A program made the position numbers and the translations under genes. From Myrica gale (taxonomy: Eukaryota > Streptophyta > Magnoliopsida > Fagales > Myricaceae): a DNA stretch of 64,000 bases. Of this stretch, positions 1 through 10,984 are shown in pieces. Every line of letters begins with the position of its first letter. Positions within the stretch are counted from its first letter, which is position 1. Location of the stretch: NCBI GenBank assembly GCA_963930655.1, contig OZ005618.1:18317001-18381000 (forward strand). The letters are read 5' to 3'. The notes under the pieces are model-generated. The model had not been told where the DNA came from. It did no database searches and worked only from the letters and a program-made list of their open reading frames with translations.

Positions 1-230
1 CTCATCAACTATAAGACAACAAATTCATCCTCAATGTCTTTAATGATAGCAAGTGTGGTATGTGCTGCACAAGTCAATAGATTTACGCAATCTTAGGCCA
101 GAAATAATATCATCCGAACTCAACAAAGGGCGAGATCTTTTTGAACTAGAATCCTCATTAGAAGTAGTAGTAGACACATTAGGAGTATTAGACGACTCCA
201 TGCTTCGTGAATTTTTTTATCAAAAATCTA
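1..230 (-). pseudogene. hAT-like (ZMYM1-type) transposase fragment, broken
   Basis: Read on the minus strand, a start codon near 201 opens a short Ser/Thr-rich reading frame (about 52 codons) that ends in a stop. In another frame the next stretch reads AIIKDIEDEFVVL, followed by a frame change and IVDE. This resembles the start of the RNase H-like catalytic core of plant ZMYM1-type hAT transposases, where an 'aii.di..e.f..lvDEs' block is common. The middle of the transposase is absent and the frame is disrupted, so this can only be a decayed remnant running off the left edge. The + strand frame at 53-271 is its shadow. The assignment rests on one short block and is tentative. Confidence 0.3.
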
Positions 231-245
231 TCCATTATCTAAAAA

Positions 246-284
246 GAACAAAACAAAACAAAACAAAATAAAACAAAACAAAAT
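246..284. repeat. (AAAAC)n simple repeat
   Basis: A short pentanucleotide microsatellite of repeated aaaac units interrupted by one aaaat-like variant. It has no coding significance. Confidence 0.85.
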
Positions 285-1267
285 GTACATCAGCATATGA
301 GGAAGACAATTCTTAACACCCATCAATAATTATGGAGTTTGATGCCTATATGAAGATAATGAATCTTCTTCTGTCAAAAAATATTGTTGCACTTAGCTAT
401 TTCTCGTTAAAAAAATAACCTCAGTAATAATTAGATTAATCAAAAACAATATTTTTGTGCTTTACTTTCTAATTGGCAAATGATAAATTAGTGAGGACCT
501 ACATAATTTATGTATTAGTACAGTTAAAGTGATAATATACCAGTGAGAGAGACAGCTGAGGCGTGAGGACTGAGGGAGACACGAAGAGATTTCAGAGTGA
601 GAGAGAGATGCGTCATGATGCCTTATCGCCATTGGGCGGACTTGACACCGATCATCTAAGAACCTTACATAGAAGCTTCCCTCGCCGCCCCTTGATCGTT
701 TTTTAATAGAAGCCTTATGTACGTAGATCCAGCATTTACCTCAAGATAAGGTCACCCTGAACGAAACCCATTCGCCCCATTTTCCACCACTCACTGCCTG
801 CGTAACTGCACATTTCGTTTGGCCTGAAGTCCAACTCTATATCATAGCAAAAACAGAAGGCAGTAATTTAGTAATAATTGATCACTGTAGTTTAACAGTG
901 TGCGGATTGTGATTAATACTCATAGCTCGCTCTTAAACGGTTTGAATCCTGGTAGTCCTATTAAATTCTATTAGTTTTTACGTCATGTGAAATTTCTATA
1001 TTTAAATAGTGGTGGTCTACGGTCTGACTTCATGATGATTCGTTTGGCAATCGTAAGTTAGTGACATAATAAGTATACAATTAGGCATGAAGTATAAAGT
1101 CACGTATATAGTAATTTACAGCGTTAACAATTATGACCCAATAAAAAAAGTTAGGAAGATAAAGTAATAATTTATACATATATCTACCTAAACTGCGTTA
1201 CGCACGATCTGCCAATTGTTTGTTGTTCTACTTTTTCACTTGAATCTATATATGTATCTTCCTCTGT
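285..1267. other. Intergenic, upstream region of the NHL gene
   Basis: AT-rich sequence with no supported gene. The distal part is featureless. The part just upstream of 1268 is the presumed promoter region of the downstream NHL gene, with no regulatory element I can name securely. Confidence 0.5.
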
Positions 1268-1277
1268 TATATAAAGG
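1268..1277 (+). promoter_or_regulatory. TATA box of the NHL gene
   Basis: The sequence TATATAAAGG lies about 145 bp upstream of the ATG at 1422, preceded by AT-rich DNA and followed by a CT-rich leader (1340-1400) typical of plant 5' UTRs. Spacing and sequence fit a plant core promoter. The transcription start would be about 30 bp downstream (inferred). Confidence 0.6.
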
Positions 1278-1421
1278 CACATTCTCTCTGTGAAACCTTT
1301 CTGGTGCCGAATTTCACTCAAAGGTTCATCTGATTAAACTTTGGTATCAGCTAGCTGAGTCTTTCCTTCTCCCTGCTAGCTCTACCCCCTAGGAAACCTC
1401 CCAAAGAACACAGTTACAGAT

Positions 1422-2075
1422 ATGACTGCCAGAGACTGCGGCCGCCACGACGAGGAGCGTGAAGAGCTCAAACGCCGCGTACTCTACGGCATTGGCGGCC
1501 TTCTTGCCCTCGTTTTATTCTCCATTTTCCTCGTCTGGGCCATTCTCCGCCCCACCAAGCCCAGCTTCATCCTCCGTGAGGCCACAGTCTACGTCTTCAA
1601 CATCTCAACCTCCCCTGATCCCTACAGTACCCTCACCACCACCATGCAGGTAACTGTGTCCTCCAAAAACAGCATGGGCCGCGTTGGAATCTACTATCAG
1701 AGGCTCGATATCTACGCCACCTACCGAAGCCAACAGATCACCATCCCAACTCTGCTGCCTACAGCATACCAGGGCACAAACGAAATCACGGAGTGGTCGC
1801 CTTTCTTGTACGGGACTGCCGTTCCTGTGTGGCCGGGATTACTGGTCATTCTGCAGCAGGACCTGAACGTTGGTGGGGTGCTGTTGAACGTCAAGATTGA
1901 TGGGGTTATTAAATGGAAAGTGGGCACGTGGATCTCCGGGAACTACCATTTGAACGTGAACTGTCCGGCTTATATTAAATTCGGTGACCAGCCGAATCCC
2001 GGCCCCGGGATTCCCTCTGGGCCTATGCCTGTGATGAAGTTTGAGCTGGCGCAAAGTTGCAGCGTGAATGTTTAA
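1422..2075 (+). CDS. NDR1/HIN1-like (NHL) LEA_2-domain membrane protein
   Basis: A 217-codon single-exon gene. The protein has a short charged N-terminal cytosolic tail, one hydrophobic segment at about residues 21-43 (VLYGIGGLLALVLFSIFLVW), and then an extracytosolic LEA_2 domain. Family marks include GRVGIYYQRLDIYATY, a degenerate form of the NHL 'NPNkrIGIYYD' motif, and near the C-terminus IDGVIKWKVGTWISGNYHL followed by VNCPAYI. The protein ends in a short CSVNV tail, which is normal for the clade. NHL proteins are plasma-membrane-associated and several, such as NDR1, act in defence or stress signalling; the role of this member is not shown by sequence. The ATG at 1422 is preceded by a TATA box and a pyrimidine-rich leader. 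Length matches the family (about 200-230 residues) and nothing is broken. Confidence 0.9.
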   Translation: MTARDCGRHDEEREELKRRVLYGIGGLLALVLFSIFLVWAILRPTKPSFILREATVYVFNISTSPDPYSTLTTTMQVTVSSKNSMGRVGIYYQRLDIYATYRSQQITIPTLLPTAYQGTNEITEWSPFLYGTAVPVWPGLLVILQQDLNVGGVLLNVKIDGVIKWKVGTWISGNYHLNVNCPAYIKFGDQPNPGPGIPSGPMPVMKFELAQSCSVNV

Positions 2076-2489
2076 GCCAGTAAAATTAACTTCGCTGTTG
2101 GTTCCTCATCAGATCTGGTCCCCCAATACTTCCTAATTTCTTCTCTTTTTTCTTCAAGTTCTTTGGTTTGGACATATATCATATGACTTTTCAGTTCAGT
2201 AAGAGAAAGTTCATAAACAAAATGGGAAAAAGTAGTACTAATTAACTTTACATGTTTAGCTCTATGAATTCATTGTGCCTGGATTTATTAAGGTAGATAT
2301 TCTGCATTATTCTTGAATGAGAGGATAAAGAAGCACCACGAAACACATTATTGCTTACAGTTCTCTGAAGGGAATATTTCTCGTAATTATAAGGATGAAG
2401 TCATATGGAAGATAGAACATAATTTTCTTCCTCAACTAGTTGGTGGCACTTCTCTTTGTGATTTTTTTTTTAATTATTAGACTTGATAA
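2076..2489. other. 3' flank of the NHL gene
   Basis: Presumed 3' UTR followed by AT-rich intergenic DNA. No second gene is visible. A polyadenylation signal cannot be fixed by eye in such AT-rich sequence. Confidence 0.4.
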
Positions 2490-2498
2490 ATAAATATA

Positions 2499-2912
2499 GG
2501 GTTAATTACAATTTTCATCTACACAGTTTGAGAGTCTTTACACTTTGCACATAGTTCTTTCAATTTTGACACATTTCACTCACGTGTTCTAGCGATTTAC
2601 ACTTCAGCGTTTATTAATCAGTTAAAACAAACAAAAATCTCAATCACATGTTTTGCGCGTGACTCACTTGCTCTCCCAATATTATGATTAATTATACTTT
2701 GCACCCATGTGATTTGGAGGATCTAACATTTTGCACCACGTGTTTTGTATGTGATTGATTTTTCCATTCGAAATATTAACAAATAAATTGACAGGGATAC
2801 AAATCGAAATAAGTCAGAACAACGTGAGTGAAATGTGTCAAAATTGAAAGAACAAGGTGTAAAGTGTCAAAACTCTCAAACCATATGGTTGCAAAGTGTA
2901 ATTAATTAACCT
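2499..2912. mobile_element. Mutator-type MITE with 9-bp target duplication
   Basis: A non-coding foldback element of about 414 bp. Its left arm (roughly 2499-2590) is the imperfect reverse complement of its right arm (roughly 2823-2912): each carries the 'tttgagag', 'cactttgca' and 'caattttgacacatttcac' blocks in opposite orientation. It is flanked by the perfect 9-bp direct repeat ATAAATATA at 2490-2498 and 2913-2921, the target-duplication length of Mutator-like transposases. It has no coding capacity, so it would depend on a transposase elsewhere. Sequence between the arms contains further internal inverted blocks. Confidence 0.75.
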
Positions 2913-3027
2913 ATAAATATACTTATAAATTTCTTAGTCATAAATTAAATTAAAATCAATCACGAGATTTAATATAATGAGGGTCAAGTACGTGCAGTTG
3001 ACCAAGTAGTATTAATGCCCATTTTTA

Positions 3028-3206
3028 GGGCTTGTTCGGCAATTTAGTATTCTCAGGATTTTTTGAATCCTGAGAATACACAAACCGAACATGTTTTTTA
3101 ACTTCACCTAAAAATAACTACAGCACGCATACCAATAAAGTTAACTTAACCTAAAAATTTTCAAAACACAAAAAATTCTCAAAAAACACCATCACCGAAC
3201 AGCCTC
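3028..3206. mobile_element. Harbinger/Tourist-like MITE
   Basis: A 179-bp non-coding element with ends GGGCTTGTTCGG and the inverted, imperfect CCGAACAGCCTC, flanked by TTA on both sides (3025-3027 and 3207-3209). This matches the 3-bp TWA target duplication of PIF/Harbinger elements. An internal hairpin (attctcagga...tcctgagaat) lies near the left end. A diverged copy in the opposite orientation lies at 3981-4117. Confidence 0.65.
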
Positions 3207-3209
3207 TTA

Positions 3210-3629
3210 GTTATTTTAATCTGTAAAACAATATAAAAACAGAACTCTAACGCGGCTTTCATTTACCTAGTAGCGTAATATTTGGATCGTGTTCCGACGG
3301 AATACGACACCAGATTGCATAACCACGTTCTCGATCTAGTCTGAGACTTTGCAGTACCACAAACGAGCTTAAATGTTTTAAATTTGTTCGAGTCAGTGCG
3401 TCTTACCTTCACTCCTCGGGCCATATAGTTTCTAGGTGGCTTCCTTAATTGAGCCAAGAGATAAACATCTTGATTAATTTATTGAATGCAACACATGCAG
3501 CCTCCTGATCGAATCTTCTTCAACCCTTCTTTTGGTTTGGGGTTGGGGAGGTGTTAACTTCCTGAAATTTGGTCAAGTTATCGCACCCCAGCCACTCAAG
3601 AGGAAGATATTAAATACATTTTTAACCTA
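3210..3629. other. Intergenic sequence, no gene seen
   Basis: No reading frame here resembles a known protein. The longest frame (minus strand, 3263-3457) lacks any domain or homologous neighbour and is regarded as chance. Confidence 0.5.
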
Positions 3630-3905
3630 CCAATTTTATATGTTTTAAATTTAACATCATAAACTATCAGTTTTGACACATTGTACTCTCTAACTATTTA
3701 TTTTAGACACTTTACATCTTCTATCAAATTTTTACACTAAAATTATGATAATATCTTTGATCCATTTTGTATATATTAAATATACTGTTGTCAATTCATT
3801 AAGTTCTTGATGATATTATTATTAGATAGAATGTGCAAAGTGTCTAATATTAATAGTTGGAAAATGCAATACGTTAAAAATGGTGAAAAATATATTTATT
3901 TCGAA
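3630..3905. repeat. Foldback (MITE-like) repeat, copy 1
   Basis: An AT-rich element whose left part ('ttttgacacattgtactctctaacta') is partly reverse-complementary to its right part ('aatagttggaaaatgcaatacgtt'). A clearly related copy lies at about 4585-4870, sharing 'gacacattgtactctctaac' and 'gataatatctt(t/c)gatcca' blocks. It is a non-coding dispersed repeat; its ends and target duplication could not be set. Confidence 0.5.
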
Positions 3906-3980
3906 TTAAAAAAAAAAGAAAATGAATTATCCATTAATTTAAGGTATAATATGTGAAAAAATGAATTATCCATTTATTTA

Positions 3981-4117
3981 GGGGATATTCGGTTAAGGAG
4001 TTTTGTGAGGATTTTTTGTGTTTTAAAAATTTTTATGTGATGTTAATTTTATTAGTATGCGTGTTGTAGTTATTTTTATTTAGTATTAAAAATGATGTTC
4101 GGTAAACGAACGTGTCC
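3981..4117. mobile_element. Diverged copy of the Harbinger/Tourist-like MITE
   Basis: Read forward, this stretch matches the reverse complement of the element at 3028-3206 over most of its length. Shared blocks include 'tttttgtgtttt', 'tattggtatgcgtgctgtag' versus 'tattagtatgcgtgttgtag', and 'atgttcggt'. It is shorter and its ends are degenerate. A target duplication is not convincing. Confidence 0.55.
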
Positions 4118-4584
4118 TAAATTTTGTGACGTTAGGTGGCCGGATGCAGGTTGTGGGCCACGAGTGAAATCAGTGGCTTATTGTTTAAGTTCTTTACAGC
4201 TCGGAGAAACGACATTTGAGTTTGCGTAATGGGGAAATCGCCGTCCGAATTCACTCCCAACTTTAAATAAAAGACGGTTTCACACATTTTAGAGGGGAGA
4301 CGTGTGGGGGATTAACTCCTCCACCTACTACTTCTACTTACCATGTGGGCATCGCTTTATTAGAGTTTCAAATGCGGGAGCTAGCTAGCTTCCAAGTCTC
4401 CCCTTCCCTCATTATACTCCCTCCAGGTACAATCCCCGCTGTGCAGTGTGCCTGCTTCATGTTGAAACTAAAAGATAAGATTCCACCGAAAGATAAAAAA
4501 TCTTCCAAATGAAAGAGTCATCCTTCTGGCTGAGACCTACTTTTAAAAAAATAAAAATAAATAAATACATTATTCACACATCAA

Positions 4585-4870
4585 TTAATCAGAAATTAAC
4601 ATATTATACCTTAAATTATTAACATTAACACATTCTACTCTCTAACAATTAATTTTAGAAACTTGACACGTTGGACGATAATATCTTCGATCCACTTTGT
4701 ATATATCGAAGCATTAGTCAATTTACTAAGTTATATTTGAGAGTACCGAACGAAATGTGTAAAATATCTAATATGAATAATTAGAGGATGTGATGTGTCA
4801 TAATAAATAGTTTAGAGAGTAAAAGATCTAATGTTAATAATTGAATGCTGCAATGTATTAAATAATTAAT
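4585..4870. repeat. Foldback (MITE-like) repeat, copy 2
   Basis: Related to the repeat at 3630-3905 and sharing the same inverted arms ('cattctactctctaacaatta' opposed to 'taattagaggatgtgatgtg'). Non-coding. Confidence 0.5.
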
Positions 4871-5297
4871 AATTAAATTAATCATTAATGTTCGAACAAT
4901 GTGGTCCAAAGCAATCCCCACTCTCTCTCCCCCCTCTCTCTAAATTGCTCCTTCTGACCGAATTGGAGGAGATGTCTGTCGTCTTAGCAAAACTGCTCTC
5001 CCGACTCCCATCACATGAATGAATGGTTGTGGTGCAGGGTTGACCCGGTCTACGTACGTACGAGTGCCAGTGTACGTCCCAAAGAAGAAAGTAGGTTTGT
5101 TTTTTTTCCCCCTCAATTAATAACGACAGTGCCAATTACTTGGCTTTGATGGTAGATTCGTTTGAGACTTTGAGTAGGGGTTTGGATCTGGAATTTTAGG
5201 TCGGAGTAGGATACAAATATGCAGGGTTGTGTGTAACTTAATTGCCATTAGTTTAAAAGCAACCCCAATGTCCAGTTTGGGTACTACAATATAAGCC

Positions 5298-5604
5298 GGC
5301 CACAGTGCTTACAGGACAGGTTTCATAATATTCAACCGTTTGATACGCAGTCAGCCTACGGGACGTACAATATGGCAAATTAGAGACTAATTTGCTTGAT
5401 TTAAGGTTCCTGAAGGCGACTTCAACCCAGGGGCAGAAGTAAGGGGGTGCGATGGGTATCGGCCGCCACAGTGCTTACAAGACAGGTTTCATAATATTCA
5501 ACCGTTTGATACGCAGTCAGCCTACGAGACGTACAATATGGCAAATTAGAGACTAATTTGCTTGATTTAAGGTTCATGAAGGCGACTTCAACCCAGGGGT
5601 GCGA
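5298..5604. repeat. 166-bp tandem duplication
   Basis: The sequence beginning 'cacagtgcttacaggacagg' at 5301 recurs at 5467 with only a few substitutions, so the period is 166 bp. Both copies run through 'acttcaacccagggg'. The two copies are nearly identical, which suggests a recent duplication. There is no coding potential. Confidence 0.85.
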
Positions 5605-5634
5605 ATGGTATCGGCCGATACCCATCGCACCCCC
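5443..5634. repeat. 22-bp inverted repeat bounding the second duplication copy
   Basis: The arm at 5443-5464 (core GGTGCGATGGGTATCGGCC) is the exact reverse complement of the arm at 5613-5634 (core GGCCGATACCCATCGCACC). About 148 bp, containing the second copy of the 166-bp duplication, lies between them. The arms would let this stretch fold into a stem. A further hairpin using the same words (gatacccattaagtc...gacttaatgggtatc) lies at about 5701-5742. Confidence 0.8.
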
Positions 5635-5749
5635 CAAAAAAAATTTATAATGTAATTTTTTTGTTTTTTGTTTTTTTTTCTTTATAAATTAACTATATCT
5701 GATACCCATTAAGTCCAGGCTAAATAGACTTAATGGGTATCGGATCTAA

Positions 5750-7282
5750 AATATTTTTTTCTATACATTGATTTTGTTTTTCGTGCTACATAATAATTAA
5801 GGTAAATATACAGTTATTATAATTTTTTGTTTTGCATCGATTACAAGTTCTTCAATCGAGGGGTAACTTCCTGTCATCTTACTAAATTTATGTTAGTAAA
5901 AAATTATTTACTCTTTGCTCCTATTTTTTCACAATCAAGACCACTTCATTTTTTCTCCCTATGTTGATTTGTTTCTTCATTTTTATTAGAGATCTCAAAA
6001 AATGTTGTATTTGTTTAGGATCCTTGTATAGGCCAAATCAAAGTTCTGACCACTTTTGAGATATGTTTATCTAATGAACTCTTTTACTAAATCTTGTTTA
6101 TCCTGAATATTTTGTTTTTATTATTCAGAGCATGGATTGTCATCAACTATTGCTCTCTGTGTGGAAGTTGCTTTGGAGAATGTGAATATCTTTCAATTCC
6201 AAATCCATAGAACCCAGAGAAAGTAAATTACAAATGCATCCCAGTAACCTTTTGTCAAAAGAAAAAAAGGAGAAAAAAAGAGACTCTAGGTAGTAACCAA
6301 AAAATGAAGACAACCCCTAGTGACATCAAGACCTCAACTATCATATTCATCTGTAATTTGTTCTAAAGTTTTAAAATTAGTAGGGAATTAACTTGGATTA
6401 AATCATAAAGAGTGATTTGCGTAATAATATGAGAGATAAATGGACAAATGATTGCATGTTAGTGTACATCGAGCAAGAAGTTTTTAAAACTATTGAGAAC
6501 GAAGTTATTTTGCAACTTTTTCAGAAGATGTAAACTCGTATGATCCAATTATCACCTCTCAGTCGCAGTACATATTACGGTACATGTATTTCAATATTTT
6601 TAATGCTTTTAGTCCTTAATTTTCGACATTGTACCTCTAAGACAATATTTTGCATTACGAAAGAATTTTTTTTTATCATTTCGCCTTTAAAGTTCGACAC
6701 CCATGGATTTTGATCCTGGTTCCGCTACTTCTTCAACCCTTTCACATCTTCAAATTCAAGCCCCTGCAATTTTGGTTGATGGAAGTTAAACAGAGCGATA
6801 ATTTGAGTGAATTTTTTATTATATATTTTTATAATAAAAATAGATAATTTGATAAGAGAGATTATTTTTGGTGAATGATTTGAATACTAATTACCCAAAG
6901 TGCGATTAGTTTGTACTGGGATCCACCTAATTAATTGTTATTATAAATAAAACTCACTAAAATATTGTCATAATTTTATCTGTTGATCTATAATCCATGG
7001 TCTGATACTATTGGTATAGTTATTATATTTTTTGTGCCGAAAAAAAAAGGTTTGCTCTCCATAAAAAAAGTTGTCCCATTAAGGATAATAGAGAGGGCCT
7101 CAGAAGCTTTGGGTTAGACCTAATAGGCCCAAGGTTTAGCTTATCCTAGAAAGCCGGAGAAAATTTTCGCCCAGCCCATATCAAAATTAAGCACAAAGAT
7201 CTTTCATCTGTCCGACTTTGACCTTCCTCCTCTTTAGAAGATCAGTACTAAATCAATTTCAGCCTATTTTCTTTACGAATAA
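5750..7282. other. Intergenic sequence, no gene seen
   Basis: AT-rich DNA with no reading frame that carries a recognisable domain. The sequence at about 6690-6730 ('gttcgacacccatgg...gatcctggttccgct') looks like the kind of fixed phrase found in plant dispersed repeats, but I cannot name the family. Confidence 0.45.
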
Positions 7283-7609
7283 TTTCAGAGAATAAGAGAG
7301 GGGGATTCTAGTGTTGTGATTGAAGCCATCAAGAGATTCCCTGAAAGACGGAATTGGAGAAGTCATGCCAGGATTTGTGAGATTGTCCAATTGGCTGATA
7401 GTTTTGAGTCTCATAGTTTTAAATTTTTTCCAAGAGGTGCTAATGAGGATGTGCACCATTTTGCTCGATGGGTTGCTTCCAAGTTTTTAACGGGAGGCTA
7501 CCACGAAGTTCATGAGCATTTTTCTGAATTGTACTGGGTTTATGCTGGAACTGACCCCCATGATTTGTTTTCTCAGTTTTCATTAATAAAGGAGGTACTA
7601 GTTGATTAA
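7283..7609 (+). pseudogene. RNase H-like domain fragment (non-LTR retroelement type)
   Basis: The frame is open from 7283 to a stop at 7607-7609. The product starts with GDSSVVIEAIKRF, matching the 'eSDsl.vi.ai.' block of plant RVT_3/RNase H-like domains. It continues to SFKFFPRGANEDVHHFARWVASKF, matching the 'f.fvpReaN.vAh.lA..a' block near the end of that domain. The first half of the domain, with the initial catalytic Asp, is missing and no reverse transcriptase lies upstream. It is most likely a relic of a LINE-type element or of an RNase H-like retrogene. There is no sign that it is a working gene. Confidence 0.55.
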
Positions 7610-7918
7610 AAAAAATTTAAGAGAATAAGATTGAATTCAAATTAAATCTATCAAATAGCACTAAACACCAATTTATTTTTCACATCAGTTAAACACTGCA
7701 AAAGTAATTATTTTTTCAAAAAATAAATATTCTTTGATTTTTTATTGGGCTGGAAATTTCAGCTCCCGTAGGATTTGTGCAGCCTAGTTCACGTCCAACC
7801 TCATCCAAAATTTGCACAGATCCTTGATAATGAAATAGCTTCTTTTGATGAAGATGCATTTTCAGAGAGATTAAAACATACATCTCACAGTTAAAGAGAA
7901 TACAAACCCAAAGACATA
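7610..7918. other. Intergenic sequence, no gene seen
   Basis: AT-rich spacer between two transposon-derived fragments. Nothing supported. Confidence 0.45.
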
Positions 7919-8464
7919 CTAAGAGTCTAAGATAACTTGATACATTCGAAAATAAAATGAATTCATCAAGTCTCTCAATTCATCACAAATGACCATTTCA
8001 ACAATTGTCATACGAATACCTTCAGGATCATACTTATGAAACTCCACTTTATTCATTTCCCCAGTATCAGTCTCTTCCCCTTTCTTGTCAAAATATAAAG
8101 TAGTCTGATTCTTATCCACTAGTCTCCTATAGGGATACTTCCTGCAATTCTCTAAATGTTGTATCATTGATGATGTCCCATTTCTCTTGGAGTGACAATA
8201 ATACTCCTTATAACAATAGTTACATGTGGCTTTTGGGTCACTAGAATCACAACCAGCCGTTTTGGTAAAATGGTCACACACTTGGGAAGGGTCTTTACTA
8301 GCCTTCCTTTTACAAACAAAGGAAATGGTGCCTCATACTCTTTTATAATTATCTGGAGAATTATTAACAGTTGACGGTTTTTCATTCATAGGAGATGGTG
8401 CCTCATACTCTTTTATAATTATTTGGGAGTTAGGATTATCCCTATTAGATGTAGGACCGTCCAT
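7919..8464 (-). pseudogene. BED zinc-finger hAT transposase, 5' fragment
   Basis: The minus-strand frame starts at an ATG at about 8464 and hits an in-frame TGA at about 8335. It continues through a BED-type zinc finger: CNYCYKEYYCHSKRNGTSSM followed by HLENC, giving the expected C-x2-C ... H-x4-C pattern. Downstream, GIRMTIVEMVICDELRDLMN matches the 'a..ial.eMIi.DElPF..ve' segment that follows BED fingers in RICESLEEPER-like hAT transposases. The frame then degenerates before the catalytic core and the rest of the gene is absent. A short tandem duplication ('gatggtgcctcatactctttt', at about 8327 and 8394) lies in the N-terminal part. BED fingers bind transposon ends; this copy is dead. Confidence 0.65.
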
Positions 8465-9784
8465 CCAGAATTTAATAACTGAAAATCAGAAAATTATACT
8501 ATGTCACTATCAAACAAAGTATTTGCATTCTTCATATACTAATGTCACGCCCCGTGTTGGTACTTACCCCCTCGGCTCGCGTATAGTAATCGCATGCACA
8601 AAGATCGGGGGTTACAGCACGATAAAGACTCTTAGGATCGTTTAAAAGCCCTCAATTTTTCTTAGCGGAATATTTTTCATGAAAAATATTACTAATAAAA
8701 GAAAAGTAGTAAATTGGTTTAGAAACTTTGATACAAAACAAATAACGATTTAAGAAATTAAAATCTCATATCAAATTATGTTAAAAACACAGTATATTCA
8801 CAATTCTACCACCGAACATATTCAGAATTCAAACACAAAAACCAATACATTTTACACAATCTCCAACAACTTTTTAATTTTTTATTCAACATAAATTTTC
8901 TCTCTCTATACTTTTTCACATAACTCCAATATTTTTTTATTAAACAATTACATCAAATCATTTCTCTCTTCACTTTACACAAACACCAATAAAACACTAT
9001 TCAACATAAAAATTCACAACTTCTCTAAAATCCTACATTTTTTCTCAAAACGAACATCACCCTGATTTGTATCGGAGAAAGATTAAAAAAAACAAGAAAA
9101 CCTTGTAATAAGAATTCAACATAAAAACTTCTATTAAACAAACACAGTTTGATACAAAAGGTTTATTACAAAAGAAATAGGTCTATGTGATACAAAAACC
9201 TATAGTCCTCCTAGCCTATACAACTGAGCTACAGAGAAACAAAAATCATTTTGAATCACTAACATCAAAAGAAACAATAGACCCTGCATATAAGATTCTT
9301 CGGTCCTGAAATATTCTCATGTCCTTATCGTCATCACTAGTATGCACGGGTTATCATCAAAATCTCCATGCTCATACAAGTCAATATCTCTGATATGCCC
9401 GATGTCCACAGCCACAACAGTACATACAAAAAGAATTAAACAAATATAAGGGTGAGTCCTAGTGACTCAGTAAGGAGAGAAAGGGAACATGTTTACTATC
9501 TTTTAAAATTAAAGAAGCAATTAATGAGCATATATCAGAGTGAATAATATGAACAATGTAATGCATAATTGATGCATATGTTTCCCAGTCATTGCACTGT
9601 CTTTCTTTCTTTATTTCCGTTCGTTCTTTCCGTTCTTTCTTTTCTGTCACTGACACTTTCTTTTATATATAAAAGATGTTAACCATAAGCATGAAACATT
9701 TATAACTATTAACAGTATAACAATGTATGATGAATGCAATGCAATGATGATGTATTGGTTCTCATTCGTTTTACTTTCTTTGTA

Positions 9785-10012
9785 CTTTCTTTTCTGTCAA
9801 TGTCACATGGTTCACAGTATGCGTTAAGTATGCATGTCTCATGTCAATGCCCATACATATCATTCATGATATGCAACACCTTAACCACACTTGAACTTTC
9901 TTTTCTTTCACTGTCACATGATTCACAGTATGCGTTAAGTATGCATGTCTCATGTCAATGCCCATACATATTATTCATGATATGCAACACCTTAACCACA
10001 CTTGAACTTTCT
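9785..10012. repeat. 111-bp tandem repeat, two copies, in the solo LTR
   Basis: The block containing 'cacagtatgcgttaagtatg' at 9813 recurs at 9924 with very few changes, giving a period of 111 bp. The period is divisible by three, so it yields a repetitive open frame (9734-10231), which is an artefact of the duplication. Confidence 0.8.
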
Positions 10013-10384
10013 TTTCTTTTCTTTTCCGGTTCGATAGAGGTGTCCTTTCGTTACTCTGTTCTATCCCCCATAGTAGGGTTGTGCGTCCCTTCCCCTTCTA
10101 TGGGACTGTCCTATGCTCCTTGCACCACGACCCGGTCAAGCGTATATTGTTTCACACCAGGGATACCACCTACTCCTTTCAGTGGTGGCTTGCACTATCC
10201 CAATGTGATCGGTACCGTCACTCGTTCATAGGACCACCTCTGGGTATGGGTTTCATTTCGGTCATTTCGTTCATTTCCTGCCATTTCGATCATTTCGGTC
10301 AACGGTTTTCCATACCCATGAGATGTTGATGCAATATAATATGTCATATGATGCAACATGGCATGTCATACAACAGATATCCAA

Positions 10385-10800
10385 TTCATAACGATATATC
10401 AATAACATGCGATCTTTTAGCATAAAGATGCTACAATTCATAACGGTCCATCAAAAACATACGATATGAGCAAAAAGATGTTCATAACGATTCATCAATA
10501 AGATGCGATCTTTTAGCATAAAGATGTTCATAATGATTCATCAATAACATGCGATCCTTTAAAGATATTCATAACGGTTTATCAATAACATGCGATCCTT
10601 TAACATAAAGATGTTCATAACGGTTCATCAATAACATGCGATCTTTTAACATAAAGATGTTCATAACGATTCATCAATAACATGCGATACTTTAACATAA
10701 AGATGTTCATAACGATTCATCAATAATATGCGATCCTTTAAAGATATTCATAACGGTTTATCAATAACAAACATACGATATTAGCATAAAGATGCTACAA
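10385..10800. repeat. Tandem array of ~46-bp units in the solo LTR
   Basis: About nine diverged copies of a unit built from 'ttcataacg(a/g)ttcatcaat', 'aacatgcgatc(c/t)ttta' and 'acataaagatg'. Some units are shortened by loss of part of the last block. It is a non-coding minisatellite within LTR DNA. Confidence 0.8.
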
Positions 10801-10984
10801 TTCAATGAATTCATAACGATCCAAACACTACATCCTCAAATAGGCAAGTCGAACAACTTATACAACTTTTTATTTTTATATATTATTGAACCCAATAAGG
10901 ACTGGTTGTATGTAAACGAAAGGATTTTAGGGCTCTTCACTAATTTCAAAAGAAAATGCTCTCGGGCATTTTCAATTAAAAACC

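Noticed and set aside
9734..10231. A 165-codon frame with internal protein repeats
   Set aside because: It runs over the 111-bp tandem duplication in LTR DNA, with no start context, domain or conserved neighbour.
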